Shown here: piece by piece, positions 53,466-62,162 of the stretch
Layout: each line of letters begins with the position of its first letter
Numbering within the stretch: position 1 is the first letter of the stretch
Source: Bacillota bacterium
Lineage (GTDB): Bacteria; Bacillota; Clostridia; Christensenellales; Aristaeellaceae
DNA: 64,000 bases
Reading direction: 5' to 3'
NCBI GenBank assembly: GCA_023411395.1
Contig: JAEYOV010000068.1
Location: 62,001-126,000, forward strand
Made by a program: the position numbers and the translations under genes
Notes under the pieces: generated by a model
The model's database searches: none
What the model saw: only the letters and a program-made list of their open reading frames with translations
Told to the model about the DNA's origin: nothing

Positions 53466-53473
53466 CCGATATG

Positions 53474-54994
53474 TCATGCCATCTCGAATCCGTTTCGTGT
53501 CAGCAGCGTATGAGGCTGTGTTTGCAGGTTGATAAGCCGCAGGGCGATACCCTGCTTGCCGGCGCTTTCCTTCAGGGCAACGAGTGCCCTCAAAGCCGAA
53601 GCATCCATGAAAGGTACGCCCTGCAAGTCCAATAGCAGGGTATTCAGCCCTTCCCGCTCCTTTTGGCTCATATCCCTAAGCTTTTGGGCCGCCACAAAAA
53701 ATAGCGGCCCTTCCACCTTCATGTGCATCACACCATCTTGAACAGACGCCGCCTGCACAGCCACCATATTCTTCAGCCGGACCAGTACGAGAATGGCAGC
53801 CAGCACAAGCGCGGCCCCGATGGCTATCGCCAGATCCAACACAATTGTCAGCAAAAACGCGGTAAGAAAAACGGCGCAATCGCTTTTGGGAAGGTGCTTC
53901 ATATCTTTGAAGTAGGCCCATTCTCCCATGTTGTAGGCCACCGTCATCAATACCGCCGCCAGCGCTGCCATGGGCACGTATTTTACATAGGGCATGCCCA
54001 CCAGGAGAATAGCAAGCAGTGAAATGGAATGCACCATACCTGATACCGGGGACTTGCCGCCATTTTTGATGTTGGCGGCGGTACGGGCCAGCGCGCCGGT
54101 CACTGGGATGCCGCCGAAGAAGGCGGAGGCGATATTGGCCACACCTTGACTTACCAGTTCCATATTGGGATTATGGCGCGCACCCGTCATGCCGTCGGCC
54201 ACCGTGGCGGATAAAAGTGATTCCACTCCGGAAAGGAAAGCAATCGTCAAAGCCGTGGGCAAAAGCGCAGCGGCTTTGGATAAAGACCATGCAGGCAGAA
54301 CCGGCGCTGGAAAGGCGGCGGATATCTCTTTAAACCTGGTGCCGATGGTATCAGCCTGCGGCATAAGGAAGGCCAGAAAGGTCGCGGCAAGAAGCGCGAC
54401 AAGCGTGCCCGGTATGCGTTTATTGATCCGCGGCCACAATACAATGACGGTCAGCGTAAATGCGCCGATCAGCAGCGTTTGCCAAGACATGGTGCCGATG
54501 GCATGGAAATACGCTGCCCACTTGTGCAGGAACTCCGCGGGCACCGGTCCTGTTTTCAGCCCCAGAAAATCTCCCACCTGGGTGGAGAAAATCACAACGG
54601 CAATGCCGCTGGTGAAGCCTGACACCACCGGGTAGGGAATGAACTCCAGCAGCTTGCCAAACCGCAAAACTCCCGCCAGAATCAACACCACGCCAGCCAT
54701 CATCGTGGCCATGATGAGGCCGTCTATACCAAACCTTGAGATGGCTCCGGCGACAATCACCACAAACGCACCGGTAGGACCGCCTATTTGAACGTTGCAG
54801 CCGCCCAGCAGGGAAACAAGGAAACCGCCCACAATGGCGGTCACCAACCCCTTTTCCGGCGACACGCCGGAGGCGATGCCCAGGGCGATGGACAGAGGAA
54901 GCGCGATAATGCCAACAATGATTCCAGCCGTAAGATCCTTGACGAATTTTTCCCGGGAATATTGTTTCAGACAGGCAAAAGCAGCAGGTCTCAT
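53474..54994 (-). CDS. SulP-family anion transporter with STAS domain
   Basis: A 506-residue transporter of the SLC26/SulP family. The N-terminal ALPLSIALGIASGVSPEKGL and GGCNVQIGGPTGAF blocks and about 12-14 membrane segments are typical. The C-terminal STAS domain (about 410-500) has the MDASALRAL motif. Substrate may be sulfate, bicarbonate or another anion. The ATG at 54994 has AAGGAAGG 12 bases upstream, a loose spacing. Monocistronic. Confidence 0.92.
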   Translation of the reverse strand: MRPAAFACLKQYSREKFVKDLTAGIIVGIIALPLSIALGIASGVSPEKGLVTAIVGGFLVSLLGGCNVQIGGPTGAFVVIVAGAISRFGIDGLIMATMMAGVVLILAGVLRFGKLLEFIPYPVVSGFTSGIAVVIFSTQVGDFLGLKTGPVPAEFLHKWAAYFHAIGTMSWQTLLIGAFTLTVIVLWPRINKRIPGTLVALLAATFLAFLMPQADTIGTRFKEISAAFPAPVLPAWSLSKAAALLPTALTIAFLSGVESLLSATVADGMTGARHNPNMELVSQGVANIASAFFGGIPVTGALARTAANIKNGGKSPVSGMVHSISLLAILLVGMPYVKYVPMAALAAVLMTVAYNMGEWAYFKDMKHLPKSDCAVFLTAFLLTIVLDLAIAIGAALVLAAILVLVRLKNMVAVQAASVQDGVMHMKVEGPLFFVAAQKLRDMSQKEREGLNTLLLDLQGVPFMDASALRALVALKESAGKQGIALRLINLQTQPHTLLTRNGFEMA

Positions 54995-55044
54995 CCGAAA
55001 CGGCTTCCTTCCTTGCGTATGGGTATTCGTGCACAACAGTGCAT

Positions 55045-55073
55045 AGCATAGCACGGAATCCGGGCAAACGCAA
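55045..55073 (-). promoter_or_regulatory. Promoter of the SulP gene
   Basis: Minus strand TTGCGT, 17 bases, TATGCT, 50 bases before the start, in the divergent spacer with the nicotinamidase gene. Confidence 0.5.
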
Positions 55074-55107
55074 CGGAAAAAACCAACGAATCGACATGGT
55101 TCGAGCC

Positions 55108-55137
55108 TTGCAAATTCACCAAACAGGGATATATAAT
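55108..55137 (+). promoter_or_regulatory. Promoter of the nicotinamidase gene
   Basis: Plus strand TTGCAA, 18 bases, TATAAT, about 80 bases before the ATG. Confidence 0.55.
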
Positions 55138-55216
55138 GGGGAGGAAGGGCTGATGCAGGATACGGCCCTGATACTGGCGGATGAACAGTCAAGGCTGAAA
55201 ACGAAAGGAATATTTT

Positions 55217-55744
55217 ATGAAAAAGCTATTGATCGTAGTAGATTATCAAAACGATTTTGTATCAGGCAGCCTTGGCTTTCCCAAAGCGGAAACGCTGGAG
55301 GAGCCGATCTGCCGGAAAATCGCCACTTACCGCAACGAGGGCCATGATGTGGTTTTTACATTGGATACCCATGGCGGGGATTATCTTGAAACGATGGAGG
55401 GCAAAAAGCTGCCCGTTCTCCATTGTTCCCGCAGCACGGAAGGATGGCAGCTATACGGCAAGGTGGCAGCACTGAAAGCCCCCGGGGATATTGTGTTTGA
55501 AAAGCCCACCTTCGGTTCCGCCGGCTTGATGACTTACCTTCAGGAAAATGCGTACGATTCCGTTGAGCTTTGCGGGCTGGTCACCAACATGTGCGTGCTC
55601 TCCAATGCCGTCATTGCCAAAACGGCCAGGCCGGACGCGGACATCATCATTGACGCAAGCTGCACCGCCAGTTTTGACGATGATATGCACGATAAGGCGC
55701 TGGATGTGCTGGCGGGGATACACTGCACGATCCTGAACCGTTAG
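55217..55744 (+). CDS. pncA: Isochorismatase-family amidohydrolase, probable nicotinamidase
   Basis: A 175-residue hydrolase. The catalytic triad is Asp9 (VVDYQNDF), Lys96 (FEKPTFGS) and Cys126 (TNMCVLSNA). Asp50, His52 and possibly His69 fit the metal site of PncA. The likely reaction is nicotinamide to nicotinate in NAD salvage, although other isochorismatase-fold amidases share these residues. Confidence 0.85.
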   Translation: MKKLLIVVDYQNDFVSGSLGFPKAETLEEPICRKIATYRNEGHDVVFTLDTHGGDYLETMEGKKLPVLHCSRSTEGWQLYGKVAALKAPGDIVFEKPTFGSAGLMTYLQENAYDSVELCGLVTNMCVLSNAVIAKTARPDADIIIDASCTASFDDDMHDKALDVLAGIHCTILNR

Positions 55745-55750
55745 CAGCCT

Positions 55751-55777
55751 GCCGCAAGAAAAGTCTTGCGGCTTTTT
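55751..55777 (+). terminator. Terminator after the nicotinamidase gene
   Basis: Perfect 9-bp stem GCCGCAAGA / TCTTGCGGC with an AAAG loop, followed by TTTTT. Confidence 0.9.
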
Positions 55778-55848
55778 CATTTCCATGCTAGGATGAAAAT
55801 AAATACGTATTGTTTTACAATTGGATGATTGGGACAGGAGGAACAGCT

Positions 55849-56520
55849 TTGGAAGGTTTTCACCGCATACGGGTCGACCGCCTTTCCGACAAGGCCGTAC
55901 AGCAGCTTGTACAGCGCATCCGGGCCGGAGAGCTACCGGTAGGCACACGGCTGCCCAATGAAGCGGAACTGGCGGAGCAATTGGGCGTCAGCCGCGGCAT
56001 CCTACGCGAGGCGCTGACGATCCTTCAAATGCAGGGCTATATCAGCCGTGCCCCCCGGGAAGGAACCGTTGTGCGCAGTACCAGCGGAAACGAAACGGGC
56101 AATTCCTTCGCGGCCCTGATGCGCTCCTGCGAGCACAAAAGCCTGATCGAATTCCGGGAAGCGGTGGAATGCCGGGCTGTGCGCAGCGTGATCCGCCTGG
56201 CTTCCCAAAAGGAGATCGACGGCCTCTTCAAACTTTTGGACGCCCCTTTGTCCTCATCGGAGCGCAGGCCGGATTATTACTTTCATTACTGTCTGGCGGA
56301 AATGTCGGGGAATCCCCTGTTCTGTGCCTTTATTGACCTGTACTATGATACGGTTCGTGAAAAAGCCATCGCCCTCACCAGCAACGAAAGAACACTGCAA
56401 ATCCTGATCCAGGAGCATGGGCGCATTGCCGAAGCCATTCGATCAAGGGATGCCAAGGCTGCAGTCGCGGCAATGCGGAGCCATCTGCGTCGCGTGGAAA
56501 AAAACACATTCGATCCATAA
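55849..56520 (+). CDS. GntR/FadR-family transcriptional regulator
   Basis: A 223-residue regulator with an N-terminal winged helix (about 8-75; LPNEAELAEQLGVSRGILREALTIL) and a C-terminal helical FCD-type ligand domain (about 90-220). The TTG at 55849 is chosen because ACAGGAGGAA lies just upstream. No obvious target gene is adjacent, and its ligand is unknown. Confidence 0.9.
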   Translation: MEGFHRIRVDRLSDKAVQQLVQRIRAGELPVGTRLPNEAELAEQLGVSRGILREALTILQMQGYISRAPREGTVVRSTSGNETGNSFAALMRSCEHKSLIEFREAVECRAVRSVIRLASQKEIDGLFKLLDAPLSSSERRPDYYFHYCLAEMSGNPLFCAFIDLYYDTVREKAIALTSNERTLQILIQEHGRIAEAIRSRDAKAAVAAMRSHLRRVEKNTFDP

Positions 56521-56638
56521 TAAAAAGGGAAAAGCAGCCCCAGTCTATGAGGATAGCCCAGGCGAGCAATAATACCATTAGATAATGCAAATGCATCGAT
56601 GAACGCTTTCTCATGGAAAACAAGCAAACTCCGCGCGT

Positions 56639-56717
56639 TGTCATCCTGAGGAACGGAGTAACGAGGGATCTTGGCGAAGCACAAAGAACAAGATCCTTCA
56701 CTACGTTCAGGACGACA
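56639..56717. repeat. Imperfect palindromic intergenic element
   Basis: Arms beginning TGTCATCCTGA and ending TCAGGACGACA, each with an inner GATCTTG/CAAGATC block, give about 79 bases of imperfect inverted repeat. Similar GTCATCCTGA...GGATCTT sequences recur in spacers of many bacteria. The gene-free stretch 56521-56849 holds only this and the SPFH-gene terminator. Confidence 0.65.
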
Positions 56718-56807
56718 GTCTGCGGGATTGGATTCCCTTTTGGAGTTCATGCTTATTAATGCATCATGTTTTTGATTGGCATACGTCATACAATCGTGCA
56801 AATCAAA

Positions 56808-56844
56808 CAAAACGGTCAAAATGCAATGCATCTTGACCGTTTTG
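56808..56844 (-). terminator. Terminator after the SPFH gene
   Basis: Perfect 12-bp stem CAAAACGGTCAA / TTGACCGTTTTG with a 13-base loop. On the minus strand the stem ends in GTTTTG and TTTG, giving a U-rich tail. Confidence 0.7.
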
Positions 56845-56849
56845 CTTGA

Positions 56850-57914
56850 TTACTGTTTTGCCCCGCATTCCGGACAGAACTTTGTTCCGGGGGGCAATAT
56901 CGCACCGCAGCCGGTGCATTTGGGTATGGCCTGGCTGGCGCCGCATTCCGGACAAAACTTGGTCTGAGGGGCAATGGCCGCGCCGCAACGTACGCATGCA
57001 ACCTTGGCCGGCTGGGCTGGCTGCTGCGTCGCGGACTGAGCGGTTTGATTCTGATTCATCGCTTGCGTAAATATTTGCCCCATCGCGGCACCAGCGCCCA
57101 TGCCTACCCCCATGCCAGCCATGGAACCGCCACCGGGGTTGTTGGCCGCCTCCCGAATCGCTTCCGCCGCCTGATACTGGGTATAACGGCCCATATCGCC
57201 CAGCACGCCCATGGAGGTGCGCCTGTCCATGGTCTTTTCCACTTCCTCGGGCAGGCTGATGTTTTCGATCACGAGGGAGGTAAGTTCAAGGCCCATGGCC
57301 TGCGCCTTGGGCTGCAAGGCATTTAAGGCAAGGGTACCCAGTTCCTCGTAGTTGGCCGCCAGGTCGAGGGCCGGGATCTTGCTCTCTGCAATGGCATCGC
57401 TCAAGGAGGACACCATTACACGCTTCAACTGCCCCTCCACGCCGCTGACCGTAAACAGGCTGTTGGTGCCGAACACCTCTTTCAAAAAAAACACGGGGTC
57501 CTTCACCCGGAAGGAATAGATGCCAAAAGCGCGCAGGCGGATCACGCCGAATTCCGCGTCCCGCATCATGACGGGATTGGCGGTTCCCCATTTCAGGTCC
57601 AGGAACTGGCGTGTGTTCACGAAATAAACATCGGCTTTGAAGGGTGAATTGAAACCGAATTTCCAACTTCTCAGAGCGGTCATGATGGGCATATTGGCGG
57701 TGGAAAGTTCATGGCGGCCAGGGCTGTACACATCGGCAATCTGCCCTTCGTTCATGAATATGGCTACCTGGCTCTCCCTAACGGTGAGCTGCGCGCCCAT
57801 CATGATATCCTTGCCGTTCATGTCATAGCGGTGCACCATCACATCTCTGGAATCATCTATCCACTCGATGACGTCGATGAGCTGGCCCTTGATGATGTTC
57901 TTGAAAAATCCCAT
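56850..57914 (-). CDS. SPFH-domain protein with C-terminal double zinc ribbon (YdjI-like)
   Basis: A 354-residue protein. The SPFH/virion-core-like domain (about 1-240) begins FFKNIIKGQLIDVIEW, as in Bacillus YdjI. A Gly/Met- and Gln-rich linker (about 255-305) follows, then two zinc ribbons with CVRCGAAI...CPECGA and CTGCGAIL...CPECGA, near repeats of each other. YdjI-like proteins act in membrane-stress responses with PspA-type proteins; no pspA is visible here. It lies 36 bases after the degenerate regulator gene. Confidence 0.88.
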   Translation of the reverse strand: MGFFKNIIKGQLIDVIEWIDDSRDVMVHRYDMNGKDIMMGAQLTVRESQVAIFMNEGQIADVYSPGRHELSTANMPIMTALRSWKFGFNSPFKADVYFVNTRQFLDLKWGTANPVMMRDAEFGVIRLRAFGIYSFRVKDPVFFLKEVFGTNSLFTVSGVEGQLKRVMVSSLSDAIAESKIPALDLAANYEELGTLALNALQPKAQAMGLELTSLVIENISLPEEVEKTMDRRTSMGVLGDMGRYTQYQAAEAIREAANNPGGGSMAGMGVGMGAGAAMGQIFTQAMNQNQTAQSATQQPAQPAKVACVRCGAAIAPQTKFCPECGASQAIPKCTGCGAILPPGTKFCPECGAKQ

Positions 57915-57950
57915 AGCTACCTCCCATGATCAAAAAGCTTTTGTAGTATT

Positions 57951-58754
57951 CTATGGCTGCCCGGCCAATACAGTGATGTTTTTCAGAACGCGGGTGCCGC
58001 TTAGGTGCACCTCAAGCGTGAGGTATTCGCGAATTTGTTCAATCGCCTCCCGGACATGGTCTTCCACCATACCGGTGAGGGATTCTTCCTCTTCCTTATC
58101 GCCCTGCCCTTCCAGCGGACAGGCCAGCAGGCGGATTAGTTGGGGCGTTACCACAGCCACACTGAAGGAGAGGCCATCCACTGCCGTGCCAAAGAAGTTT
58201 CTTAACGCCACTTCCAACCGCTCGCTGCCGTAATGCCACCGGCCCGCCAGATATTCGTCGCCCTGAGGCAAATCCATATCCAGCAGAACGCAGGGCTTGT
58301 CCATGTCAATCGGAAACCGCAGCAGGCGCATCTTTGCCAGGATGTCCCTGCTATCCGAAACGTTGCCGGACAGCAGGGCACGCATGAAATCATTGCGGCA
58401 AAGCTTCATCATATCGGCGATGCCATAATCCTCATTGGCAAAGTCGGCATGGGTACGGTTCAAAAGCACCCTAAGCTCGTTCAAAATGACCATCTGCTCG
58501 GAGACATTCCGGGCCAACCGAAAAATAGGCAGGTCGGGATAGCTTTGCTTAAGCTTTTGATAAAGCTCGCTTTCATCCTGTGCATTCAAGCGAAAAGCAA
58601 CGGCATCCACATGGTGCTTTTCCAGGCAAGCAATGGCTTCCTGGGCACTGGCCGCCGTTCGCGGCGCGCGAAAGCCCCTGTTTTCCCAATCGGTAATTTC
58701 GGAAAACATATTCTGGATGTCGTGCTGATCGGTTGCCAGCAGCAGTTTATACAT
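57951..58754 (-). CDS. Degenerate YesN-like regulator without DNA-binding domain
   Basis: A 267-residue protein. Residues 1-115 resemble a receiver domain (KLLLATDQHDIQ, then the pattern around ITDWENRGF typical of YesN-type regulators), but the phospho-acceptor position falls in VDAVAFRLNAQ with no Asp. Residues 115-267 resemble the GGDEF-like linker of YesN/CdaR proteins (FMRALLSGNVSD..., VLLDMDLPQGDEY). The AraC HTH that should follow is absent, and the frame stops cleanly. The ATG at 58754 has TGGAGGA upstream. Upstream of the SPFH gene and probably cotranscribed. Confidence 0.7.
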   Translation of the reverse strand: MYKLLLATDQHDIQNMFSEITDWENRGFRAPRTAASAQEAIACLEKHHVDAVAFRLNAQDESELYQKLKQSYPDLPIFRLARNVSEQMVILNELRVLLNRTHADFANEDYGIADMMKLCRNDFMRALLSGNVSDSRDILAKMRLLRFPIDMDKPCVLLDMDLPQGDEYLAGRWHYGSERLEVALRNFFGTAVDGLSFSVAVVTPQLIRLLACPLEGQGDKEEEESLTGMVEDHVREAIEQIREYLTLEVHLSGTRVLKNITVLAGQP

Positions 58755-58832
58755 CAGCAATCCTCCATAAGCAGATAAATAAATGGGGATACGGAGTTAT
58801 TATAACGTGAATAGGCATAAAAAACAATGTTT

Positions 58833-61800
58833 TTACGCAAAAGTGGCAATATCTCGTTCGTCCCTTTGCTTTTCCTCCTGCTTTCCGGGCGGCAGCGTGA
58901 TATTCTCTTCCGCCGCCAGCTTCACCAACAGATCCAGCGCCTGAACGATTTGATCCCTATGGTGCTCGCTGATCACGCAAAAGCGCAGCCGGGCCTTGTT
59001 CCTTGGCACGGCGGGGAAAACAGCCGGAGGCACAAAGACGCCATGCTCCCTAAGCTTGTTGCTCAAAAGGAACGCATCCTCGTCCCTTCCCACCAAAATG
59101 GGGATGATGGCCGTTTCCAAGGCCAGGCAGGTGTTCAGGTTCCGCGCCTTGGCTTCTTCCATGAAGGCGGCGATATTCTCCCGCATGCGGGCCATGATGG
59201 CAGGCTCGCTCCGCAACAGCCGGATGGAAGCCAACGTAGCGGCGGCCAAAGGCGGGGAAATGCCCACGGAGAACACAAAGCCTGGCAGGCTGTAGCGCAG
59301 GAAATTGATCAATGATTTGGAACCTGCCAGATATCCGCCGCAGGTGCCCAGCCCCTTCGAAAGCGTGCCCATTTTGATGTCGATGTCAGCGCTTTCCAAA
59401 CCGAAATATTCATCCACACCGCCGCCGGTCCTGCCGACGACACAGGCACTGTGGGCCTCATCCACCATCAGGAAGCAGCCATACTTCTTTTTCAGGGCTA
59501 CAAAGGCGGGCACATCCGCGATGTCGCCGTCCATGGAGTAAGCGCCCTCGATAATGATGAGTACCTTTTCAAACTTGTGGCGCTGCAGCCGCAGGATGGT
59601 TTCCAGCGCCGCGGCATCGTTGTGCGGGAAGGGCTTGCACAAGGCGCGGCTTAGGCGGCAGCCCTGCTCAATGCTGTTATGGGCCAGGGAATCGTACACA
59701 ATAAGATCCTTGGGCCCGCAGAAATTGCCAACAAAAGTAACGTTGGTAGAATGCCCGCCCACCAGCACCAGCGCGGCCTCGGCGTGCTTCCAGTCGGCAA
59801 TCTCCCGCTCCAGTTCCTGGTACAGGCTCTTTTCCCCCGCCAGCAGGCGGCTGCCGCTGGCGCTGGTGCCATACTTGTCGATGGCGGCCTTGGCAGCCTC
59901 CATCACCTCCGGCCGGCCGGACATGCCCACATAATTGTAGGAACCGAAGTTCAAAACCTGCCTGCCGTCCATAAGGGATACGTCGCGCAATGCCGATTCG
60001 TGGCAGACGAAGTAGGGGTTGGCGGCTCCATGGGAAAGCAGCATTTTTTCACGCTCGTCAAACGCCTTGAATTCCGGTGTGTCACAAAAATCGGAAATGG
60101 GCGTTACCGGCTCCGATGAAACTACCGTTTCCTGGAATCCGTGCTGCTTTTCGTACAAAAGGCGGCTCAACCCGTTGATCGTCGTACAGCGGCCATACTC
60201 CTCCGGCTGGATCATCACGCCAAAGGCTTCCTCCACCTTGATGGAAGTGCTCAGCACCTGCAGGCTGTCACCACCCAGATCATCGATGAAGTGGGCGTCA
60301 TCCTTGATCTGCTTCTCGGACATCTCCAGAACATCCGCATAGATCCTGCGCACCGTATCCTGGATGCGGCGCATCTCAAGATCAATGAGTTCCACCTTGC
60401 CTTCCGCTTTCAGGGCGGCGTAGCCGGGCATGGAGGCGATGGCGCGAATATCCAGTTCCCGGAATTTTCCGCTGTCTTCCAGAATCAGCCGCCGAAGCTC
60501 CACACGCTTGACCTTGATCCTGTTGACAAGGGGGAGCTTTTCATGGGCCAAAAGCACCTTGCCCACCTGCTTCAAAACCGGCAGCTTGCCGTTGATATGG
60601 GCAATGCGGGCGGAAAGGCCTTTGACAAACACCTCGTCCTCCGCCTTTTCGCCAAGATACAATACCAGGGTGATCTCCTGGTACAATGGGTTTTTCGGGT
60701 CCTTTGGCACGCCCAGCACGCACATTTCCTCAATGCCTTCCAGCAGTGCGTAGGCATCCTCCACCTCATCGGGATAGACATTTTCACCGGACTCGTTGAC
60801 AATAACGTCCTTGACGCGGCCTTCCACATACATGCGGCTGCCCTTCTCCAGGCGCACTACATCGCCTGTATGAAACCAGCCTTCTTTATCCAGCGAGGGC
60901 GGCAACAGCTTGCCATCCACCAATTGGCCCATGTGCATCGAGCGGCCCTTGATGAGCATTTCACCCCGATTGAGCTGTTTACCGTCTGGAATCACGCTGT
61001 AGGTGATGTTGGAAAGCGGCCGCCCCACGGAGCCGGAAATGCGGGTGCGCAGCTTTTTGCTGACTTCCACGGAGGTGATGGCCGTTTCCGTCATGCCAAA
61101 CCCGGATACCGTATAGTAGCCCAGCGCGCTCAATGTACGCATATGCTCCTTGGGCGTATGGGCACCGCCCAGGATAATGCACTCCACATCGCCGCCCAGA
61201 AGCTTATTAAGGACGGAGCGGAACAGTGCCTTGCGGGCAAATTTTTGTCCGAAGCGCGGCGCCACATGCTGCAAACCAAGGCTGGTGCCCTTGAGCACAT
61301 GGTAAGCGATGCGCTTGCTCCGCTTCTCCTTGGCCACCTTCTTCTCCAGCGCAATGGCCAGATTGTTTGCCAAAAGGGGCACGGCCAGCAGCATATTGAT
61401 GCGGAACCGGGTGGCCGTTTCCACGATGGTCTGGGGGGAACGGTCCTTCAAAAAGATGTTGGCGTAACCAAGAAAACTGACCCACATCAAGCACACCATG
61501 AAGCCGAATACATGATGGAACGGCAAAAACGCCAGGGAACGGCGGTTCCCGTCATTGACCACCTGGCGGTTCGCCTTGTATAAAAGCTCACTGGAAAGCA
61601 CCTGCTGGGAGATGGCGGGACCATCGTATACAAAAATACGGCTGGTAGCGGTGGTGCCGCTCGTGCACAGCGCCACCTTGTCGGCAAAGACCGGCTTGAA
61701 ATCACGGGGAGCCCGGGGTGCGGCTTTCAATTCCTCCAAAAGCACCGGTTGCACGCCCTTGGGCAGCACGCGGGGCGTTTTGGTGATTAGCAAGACTGCT

Positions 61801-62162
61801 CCCGCCTGCAACAGCATATGGTTCATCCGCTCATCCGGTAGGGTAAAATCCAAAAGTACGGCGTTGTAGCCTGCCAGAATCAGGCCCCAGAAAGCGGAAA
61901 ACCATTCCGGACATGTATCCATAGCTATGGCAGCAAATTTCTCCTTATGGCCGCCGCCAAACCGCTTGAGCAGGCAGGCAGCGAAATCCTTCGCCTGCTG
62001 CTCGTACTGGGCAAAGGTGATGGCCACCTCCTTGCCGTCCTCCAAATACAGCGCAGCAGGAATGTTTCCGTAGGAGCAGGTCAGGCGGAACAGATTGGAA
62101 AGGGTCATGTCCTTGCGGAGCGCTTCACTGTGCTCCAATATGAGACTCCTTTTTTTCTTCAT
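58833..62162 (-). CDS. Acyl-AMP ligase - acyl carrier protein - alpha-oxoamine synthase fusion
   Basis: An 1109-residue three-part enzyme. Residues 20-570 form an AMP-forming acyl-activating enzyme: CTSGTTATS (166-174), GFGMTETA (354-361), HTGD (431-434), and a terminal Lys in NRIKVKR. Residues 595-675 form a carrier protein with the phosphopantetheine Ser633 in DLGGDSL. Residues 695-1085 form a PLP alpha-oxoamine synthase: GSYNYVG, TSASGSRLL, DEAHS (901-905) and PLP Lys936 in GTLSKGLG. The inferred path is fatty acid to acyl-AMP to acyl-carrier, then decarboxylative condensation with an amino acid. The ATG at 62162 has AAAAGGAG upstream and overlaps the dehydrogenase gene by 38 bases. The amino acid and acyl chain are not predictable here. 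Confidence 0.92.
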   Translation of the reverse strand: MKKKRSLILEHSEALRKDMTLSNLFRLTCSYGNIPAALYLEDGKEVAITFAQYEQQAKDFAACLLKRFGGGHKEKFAAIAMDTCPEWFSAFWGLILAGYNAVLLDFTLPDERMNHMLLQAGAVLLITKTPRVLPKGVQPVLLEELKAAPRAPRDFKPVFADKVALCTSGTTATSRIFVYDGPAISQQVLSSELLYKANRQVVNDGNRRSLAFLPFHHVFGFMVCLMWVSFLGYANIFLKDRSPQTIVETATRFRINMLLAVPLLANNLAIALEKKVAKEKRSKRIAYHVLKGTSLGLQHVAPRFGQKFARKALFRSVLNKLLGGDVECIILGGAHTPKEHMRTLSALGYYTVSGFGMTETAITSVEVSKKLRTRISGSVGRPLSNITYSVIPDGKQLNRGEMLIKGRSMHMGQLVDGKLLPPSLDKEGWFHTGDVVRLEKGSRMYVEGRVKDVIVNESGENVYPDEVEDAYALLEGIEEMCVLGVPKDPKNPLYQEITLVLYLGEKAEDEVFVKGLSARIAHINGKLPVLKQVGKVLLAHEKLPLVNRIKVKRVELRRLILEDSGKFRELDIRAIASMPGYAALKAEGKVELIDLEMRRIQDTVRRIYADVLEMSEKQIKDDAHFIDDLGGDSLQVLSTSIKVEEAFGVMIQPEEYGRCTTINGLSRLLYEKQHGFQETVVSSEPVTPISDFCDTPEFKAFDEREKMLLSHGAANPYFVCHESALRDVSLMDGRQVLNFGSYNYVGMSGRPEVMEAAKAAIDKYGTSASGSRLLAGEKSLYQELEREIADWKHAEAALVLVGGHSTNVTFVGNFCGPKDLIVYDSLAHNSIEQGCRLSRALCKPFPHNDAAALETILRLQRHKFEKVLIIIEGAYSMDGDIADVPAFVALKKKYGCFLMVDEAHSACVVGRTGGGVDEYFGLESADIDIKMGTLSKGLGTCGGYLAGSKSLINFLRYSLPGFVFSVGISPPLAAATLASIRLLRSEPAIMARMRENIAAFMEEAKARNLNTCLALETAIIPILVGRDEDAFLLSNKLREHGVFVPPAVFPAVPRNKARLRFCVISEHHRDQIVQALDLLVKLAAEENITLPPGKQEEKQRDERDIATFA

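Noticed and set aside
57951..58754. Pseudogene call for the degenerate YesN-like gene
   Set aside because: The frame is intact with a good ribosome binding site, and no HTH remnant is seen after its stop; the spacer to the SPFH gene is only 36 bases.
60141..61583. Open frame of 480 codons opposite the acyl-ligase domain
   Set aside because: Shadow of the megaenzyme; no promoter, ribosome binding site or family match.
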